15,248 nt of DNA from an uncultured Clostridia bacterium. GTDB lineage: Bacteria; Bacillota; Clostridia; TANB77; RGIG9151. The notes under the pieces were generated by a model. That model worked only from the letters and a program-made list of their open reading frames with translations, did not search any database and was not told where the DNA came from. Shown in pieces: positions 5,595-14,657 of this stretch. The DNA lies in assembly GCA_934500865.1 (NCBI GenBank), contig CAKSUD010000038.1, positions 1 through 15,248 on the forward strand, read 5' to 3'. The position numbers and the translations under genes were made by a program. The stretch's first letter is position 1; the number at the start of each line of letters is the position of its first letter.

Positions 5595-8500
5595 TTACCT
5601 CTCCTCAATCAGTTTGATCAACGTTCCCTTTCCACGGTGTACCAGATAGCCGAATTGCTCACCCATATCCGGTGCACGGCGAATGTCGCTCTTGAGGATC
5701 GACTGCATTTGAATACCGTCGCCAAGCCATACGCCATCTCTGTACGTCAAGCGATTACTCCACGAATGAGCAATGAACGAACTCATCGTGCGCTGGTCCT
5801 GCTCGATTACATAGAAGATATTCAAATCCGCACCGCCCTTCAGGAGCATAGCGTCCAACATAGACGTCAATTCCGTTCCAGGCTTTGTATAGTCAAAAAT
5901 CGCCTTTATGTCGTGAATCATCACGACAATCTCTGCGAAGTCCGTTTTCTCGGAAACCACACCATCAACAGGATGCAGCACATTATAGCGTTTAACGGTC
6001 TCCTGGAAAACATCCTTTATAACTGCACATACAGCGTTCGCATCAGAATCGTATCTATAGCCGGAATGCGGCGTATTCTGCAACTCTGCCTTGATGTCCA
6101 GCAGGTATACCGTACGCTGTTCGTTTGCAGCCAACAAATCTCCAATCAATTGCAGATACGGTATTTCTGGCAACAAGTTATACACGACAGGCAGGATAAA
6201 CTGCTCCTTCAGACTTATGAAAGCCGGCCGCATAGAATCCTTTTCCATTCCCAAAGGCACACAATCAAGTCCAATGCCTTTAGGTGCAGGGCAAACGTCG
6301 GCATAGGAGACATGCTCTGGCAATATAGGAATACGCGGCGCACGTCCACCCTTCCATCGCATGCCGGCCTCAGCAGACATGTTCTTGATTTGCTCATACG
6401 TCTTCTCGCAATTCAGCGGCAAGATGAACGCAGTCTGAAATTCGACAATCCCATCTGTACCCTTACAAAGGCCGCTTCCCAGTCGCTCCATGGGAACCGC
6501 ACCATCGACGTTTCCAAGTACGTTCGTATAGTCCATGCGTTCATTCATTCTCAGGCACAACGCATTCTTGAAGTTTTGTGTCATACGATAACGAATAGAT
6601 GTCGGGTTGGTTGTAGTGATCAGGAAATAGACACCGAATCGATTGCCCTCACGAACAAATCGATACATGTCGTCATCGTATCGATCGTAGTTCTCACTAA
6701 ACGCCGAATAGTTTTCGACGATCACAAGCATATTGGGCATTTTCTTCGCATTCCCAGCATCCTTCCTATACATTTCCAAGCTACCTCCAAAGGAGGAAAG
6801 TACCTTGCGTCGACGAACTAATTCATCGTTCAGCATAGAAACAAAGTTTTCAACCTTCTCGTCCTCTCCGCCGAAAATGACGTCGCCGACCTGCGGCATA
6901 CCAAGAAACATACCTGCAGACTCGGTAGCGAAATCTAAGAAGTATATATTCAATTCATCTGCCGTGTGATATTTGCACAGCGAATATACAGCGGCATTCA
7001 CAAGCTCATGCTTACCTGCCCCTGAAAAACCATATACGATTGTGTTTCCTTTCTCCTCAAGATCCAGCTTGAGGGGATACTGCATCTGGTGACGCGGATC
7101 ATCAACCACACCGATAATCGGATCGATCGCGTAGGGTCTTGTCGACACATGGTACTCTTCAAACACATCATCCAACAGAATTTCATCCTTCAGCGCAGGT
7201 TTCCAGCTCATGGGCGGCATCAAACCGTTTTCTTCCGCCACTTCGCGCACATAGCTAACGATCGCGTCCACCTGTTTCGCTTTATGACTACTATCCTCTC
7301 TCCCTTTCGGCCTTGCCTTGTATATAGTCTCGCCCACGTCATTTATGAATTCAAAGCTGTTATCCTGTTCTTCGACATATCTGGGCTTCGGATTGGAAAT
7401 TGCTCCACTCCACGCACTCTGACCCATCTCAAAGATCTCATTGAATCCAACTTGCAAGTAGAAACGGCCAGTCTTCGTCAGCAACGCCGCCTCGGGACGT
7501 CCCAGCATTTCCATACTATCGCCCTTGTCCTGCACCTTCATGCAGACATGGAATCGTGCGTTACTGGCTATCTGGGGACTTACCACGCCTGTCGGCTTCT
7601 GCGTCGCCAAAATCAAGTGTACGCCAAGACTTCGACCAATGCGCGCCATGCTCACAAGGTCGTCCATAAAATCGCTTTCCTGTTCCTTGAGCTCCGCGAA
7701 CTCATCGGAGACGAGAATCAGATGCTGAAGCGGCTCTGTCAGTTCTCCGTTTCTGTACATTGCCTGGTATTTATAAATATCCAGGTTACTCACATGGTTC
7801 CGTTCACTGATTTCTTTGAATAGCAACTGACGACGAAGGATTTCGCTCTTTATAGAAATCAGGGAACGATGAATACCCTGCGATCCCCCCAGGTTATCGA
7901 TTACACCAACGACGTGAGGCAACTTTGAAAGCGTATCAGACATACCTCCGCCCTTGTAGTCAATCAATATAAACGCAACCTCCAGCGGACTATAATTGAT
8001 GGCCATCGATAGTAGATACGTAATAATCAGTTCGCTTTTACCCGAACCGGTCATTCCAGCAATCAGGCCATGCGGGCCGTGCGCGTTTTGATGTATATCC
8101 AGATACATCAAGGAACCATATCGGTCGATACCAAGCGGAGCCGCCAGCGACTTAACGGGGTTCGAATTCTTCCAACGTTCGAGCGCATTAATCTGCTCCA
8201 CATTGCCGCAGCGAATCATGTCGTAATAGGTCAGCGTATCGACGAATTTTCCTTCCGTCAACTGACTATACAACTTTGTGTGGCACAGTTTCGAAGCAAA
8301 CTCCCACATCCGTTCACTCGGTATGGCATCAAGTTCAAAGAGATAGTGATCTGACATCTTCCGGATGTCCTTATACAATACCCCCTGCGTGTTTTCCACA
8401 ACAATAACGGAATTGCATTCCTTTGGCAGATCGTTAGACTGTCCAGCCAGCGCGATCACCCTCATAGATTGCTTTTGTATATTTTTCATGCGCTCGGTCA

Positions 8501-10160
8501 ATGCCTGGCACTGTTCTCCCAACACCATATCTTCAAGCACAACCACGCACATGCGTTCAACATCATTTTGATGTCTGTCACCTTCGTTGCACAACGCATC
8601 AATATATGCAGAAATATTACGCATCGTATCACGCTGCGTACCAATCGCACGGAACTCGCCATTATCGCTCCACACATGGGGCAACCATCTTGCGAACATC
8701 CATTCGTCCTCGTGTTCCTGACTATAGATGAACACGAGCTTCATTTCTCGATAGCTCTGCAACGTACAAAGCTGCATAAGCAATCCCTTTACATAGCGAA
8801 CTCGCTGACTATAATCTCCCAACACACCGATAATACCTTCGTCTCGCAGCGACAACATCAGCGGTGTACTCTTTACAATATGTTTTGAGCTTTCAAGTCT
8901 GTTCAATGCATCCTTCATAACATCCTCTTCTAAAGAGAAATTATGTGTCGGATACTTAACCTGGACGTCAGGAGTCAAATCTGCCAAACCAAGTCTGAGC
9001 ATGAGAAAATCCCTATGGAATGGCATGCGATTCCATAGATCCTTTTCTCTTTCGGCCGCAATAGCAAACAAAGCTTCCGGCGTTGGATATTCTTTTAGCC
9101 GCCTCTCCCTCTGCAATAGACCAATCGACGTAATTTGCTTGTCAATACGCTCCAAATATTGCGTGTATTTCTTCTGTCGAAGAATTTCCTTCTTTTGTAC
9201 ACTCCGATCGTTGTACTTCCTGGTAATAATCGGCATAACCAAACTGCCAACGAACATGCCGCCAGCCATAACTACCGACGGCAATACAACGGCAAGTTTG
9301 GCACCGGAAGCCTGTGCAGAAGTAACCGCGTTCATTGCCATCATAACGGATGAGATGCTCATAAACGCAGAAGATCCGACAGATAACATCAGCGGAGTTT
9401 CTTCATGAACCTGCGACGGTGGCGGTCCTTCCACGGTAATTTGTGCTACATCGTCTGCCGGTGCCATACGAGGAGAACGATCATAAGGCGTTTCTCGCTC
9501 CGGAATCATATGGATGTTGATTGTTTTCTCCTCAACTCTCGCATTCGACCATATATGAGCAGGTAGAGATTTATTTACAGATACATTTCCATCATAACTG
9601 TATAGTGCCAGCATACTGCCTAGATATACAATGCGCAGGTTGAACAGATCTATAACATCTCCACTTTTCAACGCAACATCGTTTTTCGAATGCCCGTTGA
9701 CATATGCACCACGACTGTCCTTCGAAGCAATAAGTTTTGCACCAGCGCTATCAATCCGAATATCTGCATGATGATTTTCTATCCACGGATGCATGCAATT
9801 GATCGTACATCCGCTGCGACCAATTGCAATCGTTCCACTCGTCGGTAAATCATAAAACTTCACCTGAGATGAAATCTGGCTTTCATCCCTGCTAATCAAA
9901 TAAAAGCTTCTGCGTCCCGCCGGTACAGTAATACACATGCCATCGCGCAATACAACCGATTCCTGTGCAAAATCATTGTAACAGATACCTCCATTAATAG
10001 TAGCATACAGTGTCCACTCCATGCCGTTTCCTTCAACATCTAGAAGGCGCTGCGGTTTTCCATAGCCATCTGCACACGTAACCGTTACTGTTCCGTCAAT
10101 ATCCGTCGGCAACTGTGTGACTGAAAGTCCATCTTCTCGATTGTATAAATACAGTTTCAT
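5595..10160 (-). CDS. essC: EssC/YukB-type FtsK/SpoIIIE ATPase, motor of the T7SS
   Basis: I chose the start at 10160 (1521 aa): AGAGG at 10167-10172 is 6 bases upstream, and MKLYLYN is the usual EssC opening; an ATG 20 codons earlier lacks an SD. Order: N-terminal FHA-like domain (about 1-100), FHA 2 (about 108-190; IGRS near 113, NHHAD near 129, VNGHS near 154), two TM segments (about 256-280 and 287-312), then a D0 domain without P-loop. ATPase D1 has intact Walker A GMTGSGKS (702-709) and Walker B LILVSDEF. D2 has GFSGAGKH (1044-1051), where the last Ser/Thr is His, and a Walker B-like VIVEN. D3 has no P-loop. It is the membrane-anchored hexameric motor that recognises WXG100 substrates, and its length is typical of EssC (about 1480). 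It follows the pseudokinase gene in the same operon. Confidence 0.96.
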   Translation of the reverse strand: MKLYLYNREDGLSVTQLPTDIDGTVTVTCADGYGKPQRLLDVEGNGMEWTLYATINGGICYNDFAQESVVLRDGMCITVPAGRRSFYLISRDESQISSQVKFYDLPTSGTIAIGRSGCTINCMHPWIENHHADIRIDSAGAKLIASKDSRGAYVNGHSKNDVALKSGDVIDLFNLRIVYLGSMLALYSYDGNVSVNKSLPAHIWSNARVEEKTINIHMIPERETPYDRSPRMAPADDVAQITVEGPPPSQVHEETPLMLSVGSSAFMSISSVMMAMNAVTSAQASGAKLAVVLPSVVMAGGMFVGSLVMPIITRKYNDRSVQKKEILRQKKYTQYLERIDKQITSIGLLQRERRLKEYPTPEALFAIAAEREKDLWNRMPFHRDFLMLRLGLADLTPDVQVKYPTHNFSLEEDVMKDALNRLESSKHIVKSTPLMLSLRDEGIIGVLGDYSQRVRYVKGLLMQLCTLQSYREMKLVFIYSQEHEDEWMFARWLPHVWSDNGEFRAIGTQRDTMRNISAYIDALCNEGDRHQNDVERMCVVVLEDMVLGEQCQALTERMKNIQKQSMRVIALAGQSNDLPKECNSVIVVENTQGVLYKDIRKMSDHYLFELDAIPSERMWEFASKLCHTKLYSQLTEGKFVDTLTYYDMIRCGNVEQINALERWKNSNPVKSLAAPLGIDRYGSLMYLDIHQNAHGPHGLIAGMTGSGKSELIITYLLSMAINYSPLEVAFILIDYKGGGMSDTLSKLPHVVGVIDNLGGSQGIHRSLISIKSEILRRQLLFKEISERNHVSNLDIYKYQAMYRNGELTEPLQHLILVSDEFAELKEQESDFMDDLVSMARIGRSLGVHLILATQKPTGVVSPQIASNARFHVCMKVQDKGDSMEMLGRPEAALLTKTGRFYLQVGFNEIFEMGQSAWSGAISNPKPRYVEEQDNSFEFINDVGETIYKARPKGREDSSHKAKQVDAIVSYVREVAEENGLMPPMSWKPALKDEILLDDVFEEYHVSTRPYAIDPIIGVVDDPRHQMQYPLKLDLEEKGNTIVYGFSGAGKHELVNAAVYSLCKYHTADELNIYFLDFATESAGMFLGMPQVGDVIFGGEDEKVENFVSMLNDELVRRRKVLSSFGGSLEMYRKDAGNAKKMPNMLVIVENYSAFSENYDRYDDDMYRFVREGNRFGVYFLITTTNPTSIRYRMTQNFKNALCLRMNERMDYTNVLGNVDGAVPMERLGSGLCKGTDGIVEFQTAFILPLNCEKTYEQIKNMSAEAGMRWKGGRAPRIPILPEHVSYADVCPAPKGIGLDCVPLGMEKDSMRPAFISLKEQFILPVVYNLLPEIPYLQLIGDLLAANEQRTVYLLDIKAELQNTPHSGYRYDSDANAVCAVIKDVFQETVKRYNVLHPVDGVVSEKTDFAEIVVMIHDIKAIFDYTKPGTELTSMLDAMLLKGGADLNIFYVIEQDQRTMSSFIAHSWSNRLTYRDGVWLGDGIQMQSILKSDIRRAPDMGEQFGYLVHRGKGTLIKLIEER

Positions 10161-10166
10161 GTAATA

Positions 10167-10172
10167 CCTCTC
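10167..10172 (-). promoter_or_regulatory. Ribosome binding site that fixes the essC start
   Basis: GAGAGG on the - strand is 6 bases before the ATG at 10158-10160. It selects this start over an in-frame ATG at 10218-10220 whose extra 20 residues overlap a hairpin and are unlike EssC N-termini. Confidence 0.7.
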
Positions 10173-10188
10173 AATCAATGAGTGAATC

Positions 10189-10208
10189 TGTAGCAATGAT
10201 CTGCTACA
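10189..10208. repeat. Hairpin TGTAGCA / TGCTACA upstream of essC
   Basis: Perfect 7-base arms with a 6-base loop lie in the 75-base gap between the pseudokinase and essC, about 30 bases before the essC start. No U-run follows, so it is not a classic terminator. It may tune essC translation or mRNA processing. Confidence 0.45.
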
Positions 10209-10235
10209 CCCCGTGTGCAAACAGCATCATATCCG

Positions 10236-12149
10236 TCATTCTTCCCAAATATTGACGCGCCCATTAGCCACTAACTCGTCCCCACAATACATTTCCAGTA
10301 TTGCATCGCCAAAATACAATTTACCCTTATCCACATACCTCTGAGTTAGCAATTCATCCAGCGTAAAGTAAATCTTGACCAGAGAATCAGATGGAATATG
10401 CTCTTCCTGTTTTTGAATCGCATACGTCTCCTTATTGTCTGTCCGCAGTACGAGACCCGTGCAGACATCCTCTTCCGTCGCATCTCCGGAATATGTAAAC
10501 TCTGCATAGAGCATATATTCTTCATCCTGGTACTCCATAGAACCATTTTTCAACGGAATAGACCAGGGCGTTTTTATTTGTCGATATACACCATTCAGCA
10601 ACATTTCGTCACGGGATACGCCCTTTGCGAGATATTGCCGGATTTCCGATCGACTTCCTGCATACAGCCCCTGATACCTTTTCGAAATATTTCGGCTTTC
10701 CTTCACAGCTTCCGTTGTAAAACAAACATGTGTCATCCCATCCGCTGTTTCAATATCTGCTTCATAAGCCGTACCCGGAACCAGATTTTCGATGTATACA
10801 GGCCAACTATCGATGTCTTTTTCCGTATAGCGACCGGATTGCCCCGATATATAGTAACGAATTTTCGCGTTTTTTTCTTCCTGTTTCGTCTGCAGGATAA
10901 CCTCCGTATACCCTACTGAAGAGACGACGACCCTTCCCCCTGAAGCGGATTCCAGAAGCGAGCTGACTCCAAACACTACCAAATCGTGAACTTTCTTCTT
11001 CTGTATGGATACCTCCTCGCTCTCCGCCGCAAACGCTTTCGTATCCACCAACACGTAACCCTTCACAAATACACAAAGCGCAGCCACCGTATAAATGATC
11101 ATAATTGCAACAGTGCACCACGAAACAACACGCACTCGTGAGCAAGTAGATGAAACTCCCTTCTCCACTTCTCGAGACTGTTGACCCACCTGGTGAATCA
11201 AACCTGCAATAGACGCATTCATATCGTCCACGTGTTTTTTCTTACGGTTTGCTTCTTCCCAAGCGGAAAAAGAGTGTTCCGTAGTAAGGGCCTGGCAAAA
11301 CGCCCGCATAAACACTTCCACCCGTTGATAACGATCCTTCGGTCGAATAGCCGTAGCCTTTGCTATCACTTTTGCAACCGCTATCGGAGCATCTGAAGGT
11401 GCCGGAAAATAGCGTTCGCGGTCATCAAACGCTTCCTTCAATGCCGCATAAGTTTCTAACTGTGTAGCTCCTTCCTGCTGATATGGCAACCTTTTGTCAT
11501 TAAACAGCACATAAAAAATCATTCCAAGTGCATAAATATCTCCCTGAGGAGACAGCTTTGCCCTCTTTTTACGGTATTCTGGCGCACGGTAACAGAGATT
11601 CCCTTCGGACGACACAGACTGTTCGTTGAACAGATGCGGAAAACAACTCGTAGCATTCAGCTTATAATATCCATCCCCATATACAATGGTTTCCGGCCTT
11701 ATATCATTGTGTACCAATTTCCGCGAATGCAACTGCTTAAGTGCATCAGATAAATCCACTGCAAGTTTTACCATCTCCGAAGATGACAATTGCTCTTTGT
11801 CAACTCTAAGCGATTGCAATTGTTCCATTCGAAGCAACACATCTACACATGCTTCATCACCATTGTCAATGATCGCATAGTCCTGAATATGTACAATTTG
11901 TGGCACATCATTCAAGGAATACAGTACTTCTACCTCCGCAGCAACTGACTTATGCAGTTTCTTTACCTGACGTCTACTGTCAGCCATCGCGCGAACCCAC
12001 TTCAGTTGGGCAACCTCTCCGGTTTCGATACTGACGATCCGATAGATTCCGCCACAGCTACTTTCATCGTTTGAAATCGCATCATGGTCAAGCAGGTTCC
12101 ACCCCTTTAGTGCCGGCTGATCCTGCCATTTCTGCGGCAAATTCATCAT
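10236..12149 (-). CDS. Membrane pseudokinase with Fn3-bearing outer part (EssB/YukC-like)
   Basis: I chose the start at 12149 (637 aa) because GAGGGAAG overlapping the previous stop is 4 bases upstream; an ATG at 12170 is seven codons earlier. Residues about 15-290 have a kinase fold: AQLK (Lys50), an alphaC Glu, HNDIRPET (Asp149 kept, Asn lost), YKLNAT where DFG should be (Asp lost), YRAPE, and GDIYALG. The glycine loop is also poor. Loss of the Asn and DFG metal ligands indicates a pseudokinase. One TM follows (about 344-368), then an outer part with an Fn3-like module (PVYIENLVPGTAYEADI) and a C-terminal beta-domain resembling the end of the preceding gene's product. EssB/YukC has the same plan (cytoplasmic pseudokinase, one TM, outer domain) but is shorter, about 440 aa. 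A core secretion role is inferred; an active Ser/Thr kinase is less likely. Confidence 0.82.
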   Translation of the reverse strand: MMNLPQKWQDQPALKGWNLLDHDAISNDESSCGGIYRIVSIETGEVAQLKWVRAMADSRRQVKKLHKSVAAEVEVLYSLNDVPQIVHIQDYAIIDNGDEACVDVLLRMEQLQSLRVDKEQLSSSEMVKLAVDLSDALKQLHSRKLVHNDIRPETIVYGDGYYKLNATSCFPHLFNEQSVSSEGNLCYRAPEYRKKRAKLSPQGDIYALGMIFYVLFNDKRLPYQQEGATQLETYAALKEAFDDRERYFPAPSDAPIAVAKVIAKATAIRPKDRYQRVEVFMRAFCQALTTEHSFSAWEEANRKKKHVDDMNASIAGLIHQVGQQSREVEKGVSSTCSRVRVVSWCTVAIMIIYTVAALCVFVKGYVLVDTKAFAAESEEVSIQKKKVHDLVVFGVSSLLESASGGRVVVSSVGYTEVILQTKQEEKNAKIRYYISGQSGRYTEKDIDSWPVYIENLVPGTAYEADIETADGMTHVCFTTEAVKESRNISKRYQGLYAGSRSEIRQYLAKGVSRDEMLLNGVYRQIKTPWSIPLKNGSMEYQDEEYMLYAEFTYSGDATEEDVCTGLVLRTDNKETYAIQKQEEHIPSDSLVKIYFTLDELLTQRYVDKGKLYFGDAILEMYCGDELVANGRVNIWEE

Positions 12150-12153
12150 GGTT

Positions 12154-12161
12154 CTTCCCTC
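12154..12161 (-). promoter_or_regulatory. Ribosome binding site overlapping the upstream stop; decides the pseudokinase start
   Basis: GAGGGAAG starts within the TGA of the TPR/Fn3 gene and ends 4 bases before the ATG at 12147-12149. It indicates translational coupling of the two genes and favours that ATG (or the ATG right after it) over the one at 12170. Confidence 0.6.
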
Positions 12162-13689
12162 ATTTTCCATTCTTCATCTCGAAATGGGTACGAGTAACCA
12201 GTTGGTCATCTAAGTAGAACTCTATACAGAGCGTCGTTTCTGGCCAGATTCGCTCATTTGCCAGGTATAGTTCGTTCAACAAAACATCGATCATATTGAT
12301 TCCATCAGCCTGATTCCAGCTGACAAAAAATGGCCGCGTATTCGGCTGCACTAAGCCCTGTTCACGTATGACATCAGAAGCATATGTCCCGTTTGCCTCC
12401 GTTCGAAGTATCCACCGGCACGGAAGATCAATCTCTGCACTTTCATCTACAGAGAAAGGAACCACTGCAAAACAACTGCCAGACTGAGATTGAACATTTC
12501 CACTCGCCATAGCGAAATCGTCAATCGAACTCATGAGGTATTTTTCGCGCAGTTCCCAATAATTGAAGGTCGTGAGCAGGCTTCTATCTGTCATTTCAAG
12601 CCGTATATCGCCACCCTGCAACCCCCACCGTGAGAAGGGATCCGCTTTAGGAACAACGATTTCCTTCGACATGGCATTTTTCCCAGACTGAACATCTCTT
12701 ACATTAATCAGATACGTCACTTCAGGAATCAGGCCATCAATGCTAAGCTCCGACGCATTCTCAACCTGAACTGTCTTTGTAAGCTTTGTAAACGCCTTCT
12801 GGATCAAGGATACCTGATAAGTATTTCCTTCTGCCACTGCACCGCTATCCGTCCAAGAAACAATAACTCCATTGGACTGACTTGCGACAGAAATATCAAT
12901 CGTACGTTCATCGTTTTTGAGCCACTGCTGACAACGCGCGAGATATATTGCGCATTCCTGATACTCGCCCAATTTCGTGAACTTTTGCGCTGATAGCTCA
13001 ATCATATTGCGATTGTCTTGTGCAATTCCCTCCTGATACATTGCAATCGCTTCCATATACTTCTGTTCAATCGCAAGCTGTCCAATCGTATCCTCGCACG
13101 TTTGGGCAAGATCCTTTTTCCCCATGGAAATGTATAATTCTCGAGCCTGTTCAAGACTCTCCACATTCTTTTCTGCAATTCCCTTTTCCATCAGAGACTT
13201 CGCCTGCTGCTCCAACATGCTCTGACGCTGTACCAGACAAATTTCGATTCGCTGGATGGAGTCCTCCAGGCCGCCGGCTCTTTCATACGCAGTCAAAGCA
13301 TCTTCATAATTCCCGACGCTTTCCGCTTGCCGTCCATTTACATAACTGAGCCATGCATCTATTGACGCAATCCACCCATCCGTTTTGAATCCTCGCTGCT
13401 GAAGTACCTTCAGCTGAGATATCAAAAGCGCATAATTGACCTCATCACCTTGAAGTGCTTCCCAAATATTCAAAAATGTCCTATAATCATCCAACATGCG
13501 GATCTGATTCAAAGATCGTTCCTTATAAACGTTGGCAGCTCTCTCGTATTCACCTGAAGCAAACAGCATCTGAAACTCGTTCACATCAGCTATTCCAGGT
13601 CCTTCGCCAATGTCCGCTACGGCATTGCCTAACAGAACCTGCAAAAGCAAAAATACGATCAGAATCGTTACACGAACGCCAGATTTCAT
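12160..13689 (-). CDS. Exported TPR / fibronectin-III protein of the T7SS locus
   Basis: At 509 aa it has an N-terminal signal peptide: Lys2 and Arg6, hydrophobic 7-22, and a likely cut after NAVA (about 25). There is no lipobox Cys. Residues about 33-255 are TPR-like helices (GEYERAANVYKE, GNYEDALTAYERAG, KYMEAIAMYQEG, KFTKLGEYQECA). About 262-347 is an Fn3-like domain (VIVSWTDSG, LIPEVTYLINV), and about 355-505 a beta-rich domain (WILRTEANGTYA, CIEFYLDDQLV). The last domain resembles the C-terminus of the next protein, the pseudokinase. No family name is recognised. The product is expected outside the membrane, probably binding the outer part of the pseudokinase. The start at 13689 has a G6 tract (13699-13704) 9 bases upstream. 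It lies 23 bases after the SH3 gene. Confidence 0.82.
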   Translation of the reverse strand: MKSGVRVTILIVFLLLQVLLGNAVADIGEGPGIADVNEFQMLFASGEYERAANVYKERSLNQIRMLDDYRTFLNIWEALQGDEVNYALLISQLKVLQQRGFKTDGWIASIDAWLSYVNGRQAESVGNYEDALTAYERAGGLEDSIQRIEICLVQRQSMLEQQAKSLMEKGIAEKNVESLEQARELYISMGKKDLAQTCEDTIGQLAIEQKYMEAIAMYQEGIAQDNRNMIELSAQKFTKLGEYQECAIYLARCQQWLKNDERTIDISVASQSNGVIVSWTDSGAVAEGNTYQVSLIQKAFTKLTKTVQVENASELSIDGLIPEVTYLINVRDVQSGKNAMSKEIVVPKADPFSRWGLQGGDIRLEMTDRSLLTTFNYWELREKYLMSSIDDFAMASGNVQSQSGSCFAVVPFSVDESAEIDLPCRWILRTEANGTYASDVIREQGLVQPNTRPFFVSWNQADGINMIDVLLNELYLANERIWPETTLCIEFYLDDQLVTRTHFEMKNGK

Positions 13690-13712
13690 TCGACTATGCC
13701 CCCCGTTGTTTA

Positions 13713-14645
13713 TTACTCAGCTTCCTTTATCCAACCTCGAATTATATTTCCTTTTGAATCCTTGTATTCTATCAACTGATATCCATCCTCTTCTCCAAAT
13801 ATTCGGATTACAGTACCTGACAGAATACACTCGGATCGAACGTGATAAAAATCTCCAGGCCCTGCATAGACAGCAGGGGTTCCGTTAACAACGCTCGTAT
13901 CCATCATCTTTTCCTCTACAGAGGGGACTCCGATCGCCACATCCACAAGACGGTTCTGTGCCACATAACCTCTAGTCGGCTTAGAATCAACCGTATATTC
14001 AATCAAGTACCAGTATCCGACCTTCTCTAAAACGTCTACACGAATTTTATCTACCCGATTTCTGCTTGCCTCCCATGTATCAGAAGTTTCGCCTTCCGAA
14101 TACTCCTTGCCAGGACCCGTGCGAACTACAGCGTACTTTGAAGTAACCAGCCAGCCATCATAGCGCACGCGATCGGCGGCTTCGTATTTTTTCTTTTGTA
14201 GAGAGTAATTTCGAATAAAGCTATCCTGAAAATCGCCTAATTCCTGATAGCCCTTCATAGCAAGCTCAGTAAAACCCTTGGCTTCATAGCACCGTGCCTC
14301 ACAATAACAGCGCCATTTTTCAGGCTGCCACTTCTCATGCGCAATCGACACAGATTCGAGCATGCCGAAACGTTCTTTTGAGCGCTGCAAATCTTCGAGC
14401 GGCGCGTCAGCACTCACTTTCAGGATGGAATCACAATAGAGTTTCCAGTACAGGGATTGCTTGTAGTTATCGCCTGCTTTCTCAAAATAGGCCTTCGCTT
14501 CTTCATACCTGTCCAGCATAACGTAATTCAAAGCATTTTCGTAGCATGCCGATGGATCAGCATTGCCAATGTCAGCCAGCGCCCCAAAGGATAACAAACA
14601 AGCAAGAAAAAGTAACAAAGACAGCAGACGTACACCTATGGACAC
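13713..14645 (-). CDS. Exported TPR / double SH3 protein, first gene of the T7SS operon
   Basis: I prefer the GTG start at 14645 (310 aa): a G7 tract (14651-14657) is 5 bases upstream, and this gives a clean signal peptide (MSIGVRLLSLLLFL, cut after GALA). An ATG at 14687 would add 14 residues but has no SD. After the signal come TPR-like helices (RYEEAKAYFEKAGDNY, AMKGYQELGDFQDS; about 30-155). Two bacterial SH3 (SH3b) domains follow: one with AVVRTGPGKEYSE and RGYVAQ, the other with AVYAGPGDFYHV and RGWIKEAE at the very end. SH3b domains commonly bind peptidoglycan or cell-wall peptides, so a wall-facing anchor or scaffold for the secretion system is a reasonable inference. The signal region and following ADIG resemble the next gene's product. 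No family name is recognised. Confidence 0.82.
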   Translation of the reverse strand: MSIGVRLLSLLLFLACLLSFGALADIGNADPSACYENALNYVMLDRYEEAKAYFEKAGDNYKQSLYWKLYCDSILKVSADAPLEDLQRSKERFGMLESVSIAHEKWQPEKWRCYCEARCYEAKGFTELAMKGYQELGDFQDSFIRNYSLQKKKYEAADRVRYDGWLVTSKYAVVRTGPGKEYSEGETSDTWEASRNRVDKIRVDVLEKVGYWYLIEYTVDSKPTRGYVAQNRLVDVAIGVPSVEEKMMDTSVVNGTPAVYAGPGDFYHVRSECILSGTVIRIFGEEDGYQLIEYKDSKGNIIRGWIKEAE

Positions 14646-14650
14646 TCCAA

Positions 14651-14657
14651 CCCCCCC
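14651..14657 (-). promoter_or_regulatory. G7 tract acting as ribosome binding site for a GTG start
   Basis: Seven G on the - strand lie 5 bases before the GTG at 14643-14645. The next gene also has a G6 tract before its ATG (13699-13704). The G-run can pair with the CCUCC anti-SD with G-U pairing. It supports the GTG over the ATG at 14687, which has no SD. Confidence 0.5.

Noticed and set aside
5583..6821. Long open frame on + (412 codons) antisense to essC
   Set aside because: It lies wholly opposite the conserved EssC D2/D3 region, has an unusual residue mix rich in His, Arg and Ile, and no recognisable domain; a shadow of essC codon usage.
10161..10220. Longer N-terminus of EssC (20 more residues from the ATG at 10220)
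   Set aside because: No SD, overlaps a hairpin, and the additional residues do not fit the EssC start; the ATG at 10160 has a good SD.
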